From Isoetes taiwanensis (taxonomy: Eukaryota; Streptophyta; Lycopodiopsida; Isoetales; Isoetaceae), in contig JAJEKV010000002.1 of assembly GCA_021234155.1 (NCBI GenBank), positions 24,668,617 to 24,732,616 of the forward strand: 64,000 nucleotides of DNA. Direction: 5' to 3'. Below are positions 48,331 through 58,545 of the stretch, one piece after another. Position numbers and translations under genes: made by a program. Numbering within the stretch: the stretch's first letter is position 1; every line of letters starts with the position of its first letter. Under the pieces are notes generated by a model. That model saw only the letters and a list, made by a program, of their open reading frames with translations, made no database searches and was not told the DNA's origin.

Positions 48331-48968
48331 CGCCGAGGAGGAGGGAGTCGGGGGAACTTGGCCAGGGGGATGGGATAAGTCACTTAGGTACTATCTCCAG
48401 GTCCTTAGCCGAGGCGAGATGGTAGTTCTTCACAAGGAGTTCAGCCCAAGAGGAGAAGAATCCGTCAGCGCCCTAATCGCACTCTCGGGGGTTCGGTCGT
48501 ATGCGCTAAGATGGATTATGGAGTAGACCATGTCATCCTCTTCAAGAGATCAGTAGCACTTCACGCTCTTGACTTTGCAAAGGGGCCACCTCGGGGGGGG
48601 CACTTGTCGATGAGTGGCGGCAAGCGCACGGAACTCCCGGCACCCACGGTGGCAAGAGCATTGGAGGGAGGGTCGGGCGGCTAGAATCCTGCGGAGAATA
48701 TGGGCAAGGGCACGGATTGGGGAAAATCAAGGACTTTTTCAAGCGACATCGTTGATGGAAGATTTGGGGTCCTAAGTTAATCAAAATACATTGTAACTCC
48801 TTTTTAAGTATTATCATGTAGTTCATTAAGTGTACCCATATATACTAATTAATGTATTACCATGATTTTGACTTGTAAATGAAATTTTCATATGATTTCT
48901 TTTGTACCTAACAACAATTTAGTTGTAAGCAAAAATGATCGTTGCCTAACCTAATAACATGTATTAAT
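48331..48968 (+). other. Spacer before gag
   Basis: The first half may be the decayed end of the preceding frame. From 48,750 it is AT-rich and non-coding, with TTTAGTTGTAAGC near 48,917, a motif also found after the H3-like frame at 46,567. Confidence 0.5.
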
Positions 48969-50400
48969 GATCAATCCTTGCGACAAGGAACTCAAGTCAC
49001 GGGATCTCAAGATCAGCACAAGCCACGCAATTGGGTACCAAGGAATTTGTTTGGCGGGGAACAAGAAGATGTTGAGCGGGGATATGTCACGAGAGGCGAT
49101 CCAGCGCAAGGTTGGTGCAGGATGAGGAATCGGATGCAACACCTCATCAAGCTGGGCCACACCTCTCATGAATGCCGGGAAGATGGTCACCCACCTCCAC
49201 CTTGTTTTCGAGGGTGGTGGCGAAGTCCCTCGGCCGAGGAAGGGGAGGGGCAACCAAAGGAGCGTCGGGGATAGGAGAAGGAAGAGGAGAGCGAGGAGCC
49301 CATCATCATCAGCCCCGGCTCATCGAGCCGGTTCTTCGGTGAGGACAGCTCTAGCTCAAGGCAGTCCCGGTCGACACACCTAAAGCGAGGGGAAAAGAGC
49401 AAGAAAGACGGTGATTATCGAGAAAAAGGTGGATAGTGCTATGAGCAATGTATGGAAGACAAAAGGCTTCGGCAGTTCGAGGGGAAGGACAGATCAGGCA
49501 TGGAGGCTGAAGCATGGCTTGATGAAATGGAAGAGTTTGGCAACTCATACGGTATGAAAGACAAGGACATAGGGAAAGTTGCTACGACTAACCTTATTGG
49601 ACGGCAAGGATCGGTGGAAGGGATATGCTAAATCCAACAAAGCTGAAGAGGAACAAGCTGCGAGGTTTAAGACCTTGACAAGGCTTTCCATAGAAGCACT
49701 ATGTGCCAAGGTCTCATACTAGTAGACAGATCAGCTGATTTCTGAGTTGAATCGAGGGTAGCTTATCGGTGGCTAAGTATCTTGAAGAATTTATGAGGGC
49801 TCGGCTGAATGTTCCGGAGTCTCGAGAGAGGCAAGCCGTGGATACTTACATTGAGGGGTTGAGCGGCAATATCAAGAGGCTTGTTAGAGCAATCAACTAA
49901 AGTCGGTCAGCCCGGGCCGAAGATAAAGCTATAAGTTTGGAGGAGGCACCAGCAACTCAGCCAGAGAAGCGATCAACCCGGGGGTAGAGTTGAGGCGCAT
50001 CGGGGACAATATCGGGGTAAGCAATCAGCGGCTACACCATCAGGAGTCAGCAGCAAAGGTAAGGGTCGAGCAAAGCTTTTGGGGACCGTAAGCCCTGAAG
50101 CGCTCGAGGCGGCGCTCTTAAGCGCGTTCCTAAAGACAGTCTACCGAAGGAAAAGAGCAGGAATGCATTGAGAAGAAGTTATGCTTCAGGTGCTTCCAGC
50201 CGGGGCACGGACACATGATTGTCCATTAGGTCATGCGAGTCAGCTTTGGCGAGAACTCTTGGATTGGGACTCCCCAGCGAGGCGGGCGAGGGCGATGACC
50301 AGCAGGAGGGCCCGCGACTTCATAGGCGGTGAGTGTCACATATGTGCAAACATTGAGTCGGATGAGATAGAGAATCGATCAAGCTGTCATGGCGGCTGAT
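48969..50400 (+). pseudogene. Element B gag (capsid and zinc knuckle)
   Basis: Gag forms the retrotransposon particle. The capsid begins near 49,500 with MEAEAWLDEMEEFGNSYGMKD, followed by VATTNLIG, typical of Ty3/Gypsy gag (usually EAExWLxxMEKxF). RYLEEFMRAR-like and RQAVDTYIEGLSG pieces follow (49,770-49,870). The nucleocapsid zinc knuckle is CFRCFQPGHGHMIC (50,185-50,225, C-x2-C-x4-H-x4-C). The part before 49,450 is basic and serine-rich. The frame is broken many times. Directly downstream is the protease. Confidence 0.8.
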
Positions 50401-50780
50401 GGGATCATAGATAGTAATCCTTATGTAGTCCTCATAGATACACGGTAGCTCTCATAATTTTGCATCTCCTAGATTGTTTGCTCTAATGAAGAATAAGGTA
50501 TTGAAGTCTAAGCCAAGGCCCGGTAGCTATGGCCCTTGGCGCCATTCGGCACACTAAGGGGAGGAGGATCACCTTTGACATAGACCTTAGTGGGGCTAAG
50601 TGGCCGATGGGGAGAGAAGTCATGGATATTGGAAGGTATGATCTTATTGTGGGAATGGAATTCTTGAAGCCGACTAAAAGCAGTAATTGATTGTGGCCGG
50701 AGCAGAAGTCACCATGGCACGGACGGCAACAAGTTGATAGTCAAAGGTAGAAGCTAGATTCTCCCATGCGGTGTATTTCT
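50401..50780 (+). pseudogene. Element B aspartic protease
   Basis: The active site reads VLIDT followed by SSHNFASPR (about 50,430-50,475). The family pattern is LIDTGSSHNF; the glycine is disturbed by a base change at ACACGGTAGC. KGRRITFDIDLSGAKW and YDLIVGMEFLKP follow, typical of the protease end. It cleaves the Gag-Pol polyprotein. Confidence 0.75.
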
Positions 50781-50984
50781 TTTAAAGCGACTAAGGAAGA
50801 GCATAGAAAGGAATAAGGTGGATTACATCTTGAGGATGGAATCGGTGGAGCCAGGCAAGCGGGATGGAAGTGACACAAAGGGAAATCAGCTGCCCAGGCG
50901 GAATAGCAAGGCTTATTTCAGAGTGGGGATGTATTTCGGATGAAATCCGCATTTGCCACCTTATAGGGGTGTGGAATGTGAGAT

Positions 50985-51640
50985 CACATTGGCTCCGGAT
51001 GAAAGAAAACCAGTAAGCGCCATATAGAATGAGCATCAGGTGGTGAACTCAAGAAAAGTATTTTGCGAGGAATTGCTCGAGCTTGGATTTATAAGAGCAA
51101 GTGTGTCTCCTTGGGAACACCTATACTCTTTGTGAAGAAGAAAAGGCGGGAGCTTAAGAATGTGCATAGACTATCGCCCGACTCAATAAGCGAGACGATA
51201 AAGAATAAGTATGCATTACCAAAAGGCGGATGACCCTAATGGACCGATTACAAAGGAGCAAAGGTATTCTCTAAAATCGATTTGAGGTCGGGGATACCAT
51301 CGGATAAGAATTAAAGAAGAGGATATCCATAAGACGCTTCGAACGCAGCGGTATGGTCACTTTGAGTTCTGATAATGCCCTTTGGACTATCGAATGCTCC
51401 AAAGAGCGTTTATATCGCCTCATGAGCGACATCTTTGAGACTTCTTGGATGAGTTTGTTATTGTCTTCTTCGGCGACATCACGATCTCAACAAGTCCCTT
51501 GAAGAGCATTACCCGGCATCTCGGGGAAAGTGTTGGACAAGTTGAGGCGTCATCGGTTGTATGGGAAGCTCTCTAAGTGCCACTTTGCAACAGGTAGGGT
51601 GGAGTACTTGGGGCATGTAGTAACATCAGGGAATCTCCAC
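50985..51640 (+). pseudogene. Element B reverse transcriptase
   Basis: Motifs in order across frames: TPILFVKKK (about 51,115-51,145), CIDYR-like block (about 51,165), IDLRSG (about 51,280), MPFGLSNAP (about 51,375-51,405) and FLDEFVIVFFGDI (about 51,445-51,485). The last block is where YxDD should be; it reads FFGD, so one catalytic aspartate appears changed. Given local sequence quality, this could be error. The domain copies element RNA to DNA. Confidence 0.82.
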
Positions 51641-52280
51641 AGATCCATCTAAGATTGAGGCAATAGTTGATTGGCCAGCTCAAGGAATGTGGCGAAGTAA
51701 AGCTTTTCGGGTTGGCGGGATACTCTGAGAAAGTTCGTGAAGGACTTTGCTAAGTGGGCGTCCCCCCTGTGGGACCTCACTAAGGCCAAGAAGATTAAGG
51801 ATTGGGCTAGCCATTGGTTAGAAAGTCAAGCTTCTTTTGGGAAGCTTAAAGAGGCCTTAACAACACACCGGTGCTTGTTCTCCGGATCGAATAAGGATAA
51901 GTTGGTAGCAACGGATGCAAGCAAGATAGCAACGAGGGCGATCTTGATGCAAGAAGGAAGGGTAGTCGCCTACGACTCGAAAGAAGATGAACGACGCCAG
52001 AAGCAACGCTACCCAACCCATGATCAGGGGAGCTGCTAGCCATTGTCGGGGCATTGAGGATATGGAGGCATTATTTCTTTGGGAAGGAAGTTTCGGTTAG
52101 ATCGATCACGAGCCTTGATATCTTTTCACCCACCACTCCTCAACTTAAGGCAAAGGAGGTGGATGGAATTCCTTGAGGAGTGCAATTTGATATTATATAT
52201 AAGCTGGTAAGCTTAATGTTGTAGCGAGATGCCCTCTCTAGGAGGCCATTTCGGACAAAGGGCATTGTAATCACGATTTC
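51641..52280 (+). pseudogene. Element B RNase H
   Basis: After the connection block (KDFAKWASPLWDLTK, 51,737-51,790) comes LVATDASKIATRAILMQEGR (about 51,900-51,960), where TDAS holds the first catalytic aspartate. VVAYDSK and a RYPTHDQ/ELLAI block follow. It removes the RNA strand during reverse transcription. Confidence 0.78.
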
Positions 52281-52429
52281 CACTCTTCGAGTGAGTTCGG
52301 CAAGAAGATTGAGGAGTCCTTGCCAGCCCATGTGGACTTCAAGGAGGTGTGGGAAAGCCTTTCCAAGGAAGCCGAAGAGATAAGGGCGGGGAAGCCTTCA
52401 AGCATTATAAGAAGGAAGGCAACTGTTGT

Positions 52430-53430
52430 ACCATAAGCATAAGTTGTGTGTGCCCGAATCTTGGGGGTAAGGAAGTTAATTCTTCATGACACACATAACA
52501 CCCAATAGCGGGGCATCTTTGGCTTCATGAAGACATATTTCAAGATTGAAGTAGCTATACGGCCGGGAATGAAGAGGCGATATTTTGCATATATTCGGGA
52601 TTACCCGGTTATGTCAATGAGACCAAGGCGAACAACCCGGTTCGGGTGCTTTAGAGCCATTGGGGGTGCCAAATGCAAAGTGGGAGGTCATAAGCATGGA
52701 TTTCATCACGGGACTCCTAGAACTCTTGAGAGGCAAGGATGCATTGATGGTTGTCGTAGATAAGTTATCTAAGATGGCACATTTAGGTGCCTTGCAAGGC
52801 AACCGGACACGCATTGAATCTTGCCAAGTTATTCGTAAGGAGATTTTTTAGACTCCATGGCATGCCTCGGGAGATAATATCCGATAGAGACTCTAAGTTT
52901 ATGAGTGCCTTTTGGCGGGATCTCTTTAGCACCATCGGGCGAAGCTCTCCATGAGTCACGGCATATCATCCCCAAGCAGATGGCGGGACGGAAAGGGCCG
53001 AATCGGATCATTGAAGACATGCTTGAAGCTATGTGTGGAACAAGCAGTCCAAGTGGGATGAGTACATTCACTTGGTGGAATTCGCCCTACTTGATTACTT
53101 AGCGGGGAGTCATCTCAGATGTAAGCCTTTCATGGTGAATTATGGCTACCGGTGCTTAACCAGGATACGGCACAATCCTGTGTCCAAGGTAGAAGTATCC
53201 CAGCCAGATGTTAGGGGACATCACGGCAGCTAGTAGAGGAGGTAAGGGGTTATTTATTGGCGCAAAAGAAGTCGGCAGAAGAGTGTAGCCGACAAGCCAC
53301 GGGACCGTAAGGGGAGTTTAAGGTGGGAGATCTGGATTTGGTTGAAGATCAAGGTGAAGCAAGCCAAAGGCTGGATTGGGAGCTGCAAGAAGCTTGCCCC
53401 TAGGTGGGCTGGGCGTTCAAGATTTTTAGA
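52430..53430 (+). pseudogene. Element B integrase
   Basis: The zinc-binding part is seen as HDTHN…GHLGFMKTY pieces (52,485-52,540) and a RDYPV block. The catalytic core has MDFITGLLE (D1, about 52,697-52,720), IISDRDSKFMSAFWR (D2, about 52,872-52,918) and an E block read as HPQADGG…RANRIIED (about 52,968-53,015). Together these form the D,D-35-E core that joins element DNA to the chromosome. Several frameshifts are present. Confidence 0.82.
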
Positions 53431-53579
53431 GAGTGGGCTCTCAAGCCTACAAGTTGGATCTTCCAGCCCATCTTAAGGTCCACAAGGTCTTCCCGTAAGT
53501 TTATTAAAGAGGCACAATCCTAACCACGAGGAGGTTTTGGATACTCCAACTTTGTTGGAAATGGCCGGAGGAGCAAGTG

Positions 53580-53745
53580 GAAATAGTGCACGAATTGCTT
53601 CTTGATAAGTCATTCAAGAAGACTAGGAGGTCAGTTCCTCCAATATTTGGTTAAGTGGAAGCACTTACCCGTGGAAGATCGACATGGGTATTGAAGCAAG
53701 ACTTGGAAGCAATACCAGGAGTTTATGAAAGGAGTTTGATGGGTG
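53580..53745 (+). pseudogene. Integrase-linked chromodomain of element B
   Basis: QFLQYLVKWKHLPVED (about 53,632-53,680) followed after a frame change by TWVLKQDLEAIPGVYERSL matches the chromodomain core YLVKWKGxxxxxxTWE. Chromodomains at the integrase C terminus are the hallmark of chromoviruses and in several families bind histone H3 methylated on lysine 9, steering integration to heterochromatin. Its presence in an element that also encodes an H3-like tail is notable. Confidence 0.85.
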
Positions 53746-54638
53746 AGTGGAGTCTCAGGCTTGGTCGACCCGACTTGCCAGGTGGTTAGCTAGTATGTTG
53801 TTAGTTAGCCTTGAGCCTGGCGCATGCATTCTAATTAGTAGGGTGCATGTGCCAGAACCTTGGATCGTGTGGGCGATGATGGGATACGCCTTTAGGGCAT
53901 TCTCTAGGCCACACGCACCAAAAATGCGCATGACCATTAGGGTCATGTGAGTGAGGAATGAGGCATGGTGGGCGATGATGGGACATCGATCGGATGATCT
54001 CTATGCCCACGATGCGGGGAATGCGCACCCTGGCCGTAGGAGGGTCATGGTGAGGCTTAAGTGATCATCTTGTGATGATGGGATCGTGAGACGTTCCCTA
54101 GCTGAAACCCTCGGGGCATGATGCACTGGGGTGTACTCGATCCGGGGGATCGTGTACAAGGTAGCACTCGATCATGGGCAATGATGGGAGCATCTTAAAT
54201 GATCCCTAAGCTCAAATCCGAAAGGGCCATGATCTTGGGCAAGGTAGTAGGACAACCTTGAGCCAGTAGTTCGGCTCAAGGAGGTAAGAGGGTGGTCCCC
54301 TAAAACCACAAAGTATTAACTAAACTAGCGTAATGTGCTCCTTTTGCGGGCAAGTAGAAGGAGGACTTCAGCGAGGCGTTCTGAGAGAAGATAGGGGAGC
54401 CATAATTAGATTATGAACCCTAATAACTCTTATAATAGTATTTTGAATTATTATAAGAAATAACGATGTTAAGGCTATATAATTTTGTATAAGTACAAAT
54501 ATGGCCTAAAATTTTGACTTGAACTAATAAAACTTGATTGCTAAACTAAACTAAAGATTATGACATATTGTTGATGTGTTGCGGGGCATAAGGTAGGTTC
54601 GTCACCTTGGCGCAATCTTTGAGAACTGACATTGTCCT
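53746..54638 (+). repeat. Element B 3' untranslated region with ~100-bp repeats
   Basis: Non-coding. A core GATGATGGGA recurs at about 53,874, 53,973, 54,074 and 54,177 (spacing 99-103 bp) in four diverged units with GATCGTG and GCATG around it. Tandem repeats in the 3' non-coding part are known in several plant Ty3/Gypsy groups. Confidence 0.6.
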
Positions 54639-54648
54639 AAGGGGAGAA
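54639..54648 (+). other. Polypurine tract of element B
   Basis: AAGGGGAGAA immediately before the right LTR. Confidence 0.88.
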
Positions 54649-56282
54649 TGTGACGGTCCAAGGGGAATATCGCCATAAATACGTATATTCACGGATCCGT
54701 CACCATACAAATCTATCTTTATAGCCTTGTATACCATAGATTGTGGCACTAGGGGCATGGCTAAGTTATTCTCATAACTTAGCCAACCATAGGTTAAGCC
54801 ATTATCCCGTGGCCTTAACCTATTGGGGACGCGCCACGGGACTCACCGATTGGTGCCACGTGGCATCTAGGTGGACCCTAACTTATATAGGCATAAACCC
54901 TAACCTAGACCTCTTTCCAGCCCTAGCACCCGGAGACTCACCTACTTGTTGAAACCCCGTTTGAACATGGGTCGACCAATGGCATAGGCTGGTGCGGCAG
55001 CCTGGCCGAGGGCAGACCCGTTCTTGCGGGGGAGGAGCGGCTTGTGGGTGAAGACCATGGAGGCACCACGGATCTGGAGGGAGAGCATGGGAGCAGGTAT
55101 GTAGGGTAGTAGTTGTGATAGCCCATGCGGAATTAGCATTCCGGATGTGCTAGTATCTTTGTATCTAGAGTAGAGCCATCCTAGAACGTATTCAACATCT
55201 TGAACCCTAATCAATGAACCCTAACCATTAGTTAGATTGTATGATTAGGTTAAGATGTTCTTCTTATGATCATTCTTAGGATATGATGATTATGTGATGT
55301 TGGTTGATCATGTTTGCTCCTCTTGTATTGGGAAGGGGGTAGAGACCTAGGGCCATATGTAGTATGCTCCTAGGTAGATCCCTTAGTTCCTATTAGTTGC
55401 GGCTGTGCATAGGAGCCCCACCGGGCTATGGAGGCTATGATATGACTCGGCACCGGATCTTGGGGCTAGAGGGAAAGTGGAGGAGGATCCCCACGAGTGG
55501 GGGCTTGGAGGGGGATCCCATAGTGGGCTAGGCTTATGGTGGGTCACTCGCGGTGTGGGCGAGCATGGGTGAGACACCTCTGGGGGCAATGGTGTTGCCC
55601 TGCCTCTCGAGAGCTGCAAGGGAGGGCTTGGCTCTCGTTTTTGGGGGTTGATCGAGGTGCAGATGGTGTGTCGCCCACGATTCTCTAGCCGCATACGGCA
55701 CCTCTAGACCCAGGAAGGAGAGATGCAACCCTTCTGCCTCATCATCCGGACGGGGAGATGCAACTGGAGCGATCTCGATGGGTGATGCCCGCGGGATTGC
55801 GTATCCAGGAAGGCTAGAGTCTGTCGAGCCCTGATCTAGCCCATGCAAAAGTATGCACGGGAGGGGCGGATGGAGTGGTCAACCCCTAGCCATTGTTCTA
55901 TGCCAGCCCTCGCCATTGCCATGACTCGGTGCTGCTCTATCTTGAGGCCTAGCCGTCGGGTCACCCTCCTTCTGATGCGAGCCGGGGTAGGGAGCTCTCT
56001 GTTTTATGGTTTGTGATTATCATCTTTGCATTGGTTTATATGCGATGCACTACCCTCCCAGGTAGTATTTGTATATGTTTTATGCTAGTTACGGCGTGTT
56101 ATCGCTTCCGCTGTTATAGGAGCCCATAGGGGAAGGGCGCAAAGACACCTTCGTGTTCCCTCCCGCACTAAGAGTCACCTCGAGTCGCGGGGGTAGGCGA
56201 AAGGCCCCATCGCGGTTCTTGAGCGGATGGGGATTTCTGCCGGGTATGCATTTGGGGCAGTATGTTTAGCGAGGGCGTCACA
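54649..56282 (+). repeat. 3' LTR of element B
   Basis: 1,634 bp, TGTGACGGTCC…GCGTCACA, collinear with 43,173-44,806 and followed by the target duplication. Confidence 0.92.
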
Positions 56283-56287
56283 AGATC
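56283..56287. other. Target site duplication of element B, right
   Basis: AGATC, matching 43,168-43,172. Confidence 0.88.
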
Positions 56288-56980
56288 AATTGTTCTTGAG
56301 CTTCGAAAAGCTTATTGAAGCTTATTGCTTAAATCTGGAAGGAGCAGGGAAAGGTCTTCAAGGAAAGATTTCAAACACCCCCATAATTACTCTGTTGCTA
56401 GGCTGTTGGGGGCTATTAGAGTAAAAGCAAAGGCGATGTCAGCCCCTTTATTACGTCCAAATCTGAAGAGGTCATAGAGGCATAGGCCGCAGTGGAGGTT
56501 TGAAAAACCAGCGTAATAAAATTGCCCGACCATGCGGCGTGCAAGGTCTTGAGCGGCAGGCTGTCCAATCCTCGCTAACCCTCATGACCATAGCCCTGCA
56601 AAAGCAATGCCCTGCAGGTTGGCATATCAGACCCACCCATGCTGTAAAAGCTTACTATAAAAAGTGAAAAATGTTCCTCTACTTTTGCACCACTCACCTG
56701 GTCCGGGATCAAGGCTTTAGAGATAGACTTTCAAATGTTTGATACAACTAGGTGGGCCAGATCGCCAAGAGCTCCAATTTTCTTGTCTATTTGTACCCAT
56801 GCAAGATGGAAAGACTGCAAGCACAGCACATGTTTAATAACATACACCTCTTCATAACTAAACCATGCAAGCAGATAATGTATATTTTTAAGGCCTTTAA
56901 TCTGCCTATGAATCTTCTTCATGATTTAAAGATTACCTTAGAAGAATGCTGCCAATAACTATGGCAAGAAACAATCGAAA
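56288..56980. other. Flanking DNA, no gene seen
   Basis: Mixed-composition non-coding DNA; no motif recognised. Confidence 0.5.
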
Positions 56981-57208
56981 GAATCAATGCTTAAACATGA
57001 GCTAAAAATCATATATAAAAGAAATTGTGCAAAGCTCAGGTTTACTCAAGAAAGCAAAAAATCAAAGATGTTCCGCCTTCTCTGGTAGGAATCAGAATCA
57101 ATGCTTAAACATGAGCTAAAAATCATATATAAAAGGAATTGTGCAAAGCTTAGGTTTACTCAAGAAAGCAAAAAATCAAAGATGTCCCACCTTCTCTGGT
57201 AGAAATCA
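56981..57208. repeat. 114-bp tandem duplication
   Basis: Two adjacent units (56,981-57,094 and 57,095-57,208) are nearly identical, both starting GAATCAATGCTTAAACATGA. The few differences are single substitutions, so it is fairly recent. Confidence 0.92.
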
Positions 57209-57880
57209 GAGCCAAGAACTGGCTTTAAGGCAAAATCTGGCATCTTGGCAGATCATGAGCACATGAACACATGGGATCTGGCTCACAAACATGACCAGAA
57301 ACTGGAGGCTCTAAATAGTGCGTATATCTTAACTTTTTTCACTTCCAGCCCCACCTCTGGAATCACCATTCCAAGCATCTACCATGGCTAGGAAAAATCC
57401 AGAAATAATTAAGAGGAGAAGGAACTTCTGTAAGCGGCAATCGTTAATTTGGGGCTCCCTTTCATGTGAGATAAATCGGTTATTTCCAAAGCTTCAAGCT
57501 CCACCTGAATTAATGAAAATAGCAAAATGATTCAACAGGGGTACTTGAAAAAACATCGCTTGCAGACTTTGCCTATGTTGAACAGATCCTATGACCTGAT
57601 TGCGACCTCCTAATCTGCAGCTGGGTCCATTTTTGAAATCGCATGCAATAGAGCTTCAAGCTCTAAGCTCCATCGGAAGTAATGAAAATAAAAAAATATT
57701 TAGCAAGGGTTTTCGGAAATGCATTATTAGCAAGCTTTAATAACCTTGAGCAGATCCGGCGAGCAAAATTCCATCTCGAACTCTAGAAGGTGTCGTCAAG
57801 GTTTTAGGGCTCGATCGATTCAAAGGGTGTTCTGGCCGGATTGGAATGAATTGGGGAGGAAGCAACACCGAAAGGTAGAA
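57209..57880. other. No gene seen
   Basis: Non-coding stretch without recognised features. Confidence 0.5.
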
Positions 57881-58042
57881 TCTGGACCGTCTAACTCGAA
57901 GATAAAATCTGGGCCATCCATTTTAGGGTGTCGTGCACAACGGACACACCCTAAAACATTATCTGGACCGTCTAACTCGAAGATAAAATCTGGGCCGTCC
58001 ATTTTAGGGTGTCGTGCACAACGGACACACCCTAAAAGATTA
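57881..58042. repeat. 81-bp tandem duplication with hairpins
   Basis: Two nearly identical 81-bp units (57,881-57,961 and 57,962-58,042). Each holds an inverted repeat, TTTTAGGGTGT pairing with ACACCCTAAAA (57,921-57,956 and 58,002-58,037), whose arms contain the telo-box-like CCCTAAAA. Confidence 0.9.
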
Positions 58043-58446
58043 TAATATAGGATCATGAAGCAAGGGATCGCCTGCACATGTGAACAAGTCCTCTGCTACA
58101 TACAACACAATCTACCAGAACTTATGCATTACAAACACAAGTTCATATCAATTGACAACTTCCCATCAATTAAGCTTATGCTAATTCGTTAAAGAAACAA
58201 TATAAAATAAAATTCAAAAAACATGTCAGTTACAGAAACATTGCAGCAAGGAAGCATGTTCACATGTGCTCCCTGCAAGTTTCCCTACAACAATTCCTTG
58301 AAGGGGAAAACTGATATAATAAGTTACAACCATCTCGTCCACTGCAAGAAACTTGTAGCAGGCACCCAACTTCGGCCCTGCTTAAGAGCACAAATAGAAC
58401 ATAGTTTTAAATGCTGCAAAAATTCAAGGACTCCAACTCCAACTTC
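58043..58446. other. No gene seen
   Basis: AT-rich sequence between the tandem repeat and the inverted repeat at the end of element C; possibly element C 3' non-coding DNA. Confidence 0.45.
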
Positions 58447-58545
58447 GAGAAGTTCCAACTCCAAATCAAGTGCATAATAAACCCATCATAAACTAGGTTA
58501 AATCATCCATCCTATTATGCACTTGATTTGGAGTTGGAACTTCTC
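58447..58545. repeat. Perfect 33-bp inverted repeat with 33-nt loop
   Basis: The left arm 58,447-58,479 (starts GAGAAGTTCCAACTCC) and right arm 58,513-58,545 are exact reverse complements. The right arm lies in the decayed C-terminal coding sequence of element C integrase (minus strand, about EVPTPNQVHN), so the left arm looks like an inverted copy of it. Confidence 0.92.

Larger units (their letters stand above)
43173..56282 (+). mobile_element. Element B: Ty3/Gypsy chromovirus carrying a histone H3-like gene
   Basis: A structurally complete 13,110-bp LTR retrotransposon. It has two 1,634-bp LTRs with TGTGACGG…GTCACA ends, a 5-bp target duplication AGATC, a PBS to initiator tRNA-Met after the left LTR and a polypurine tract before the right LTR. 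Coding order is histone H3-like frame, unknown frame, gag, protease, reverse transcriptase, RNase H, integrase, chromodomain. Integrase after RT and RNase H makes it Ty3/Gypsy, and the chromodomain makes it a chromovirus. Most chromoviruses are about 5-8 kb; the excess here is the 4 kb before gag and the long 3' untranslated part. The pol frames carry many single-base breaks, probably partly sequencing error. Confidence 0.93.
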
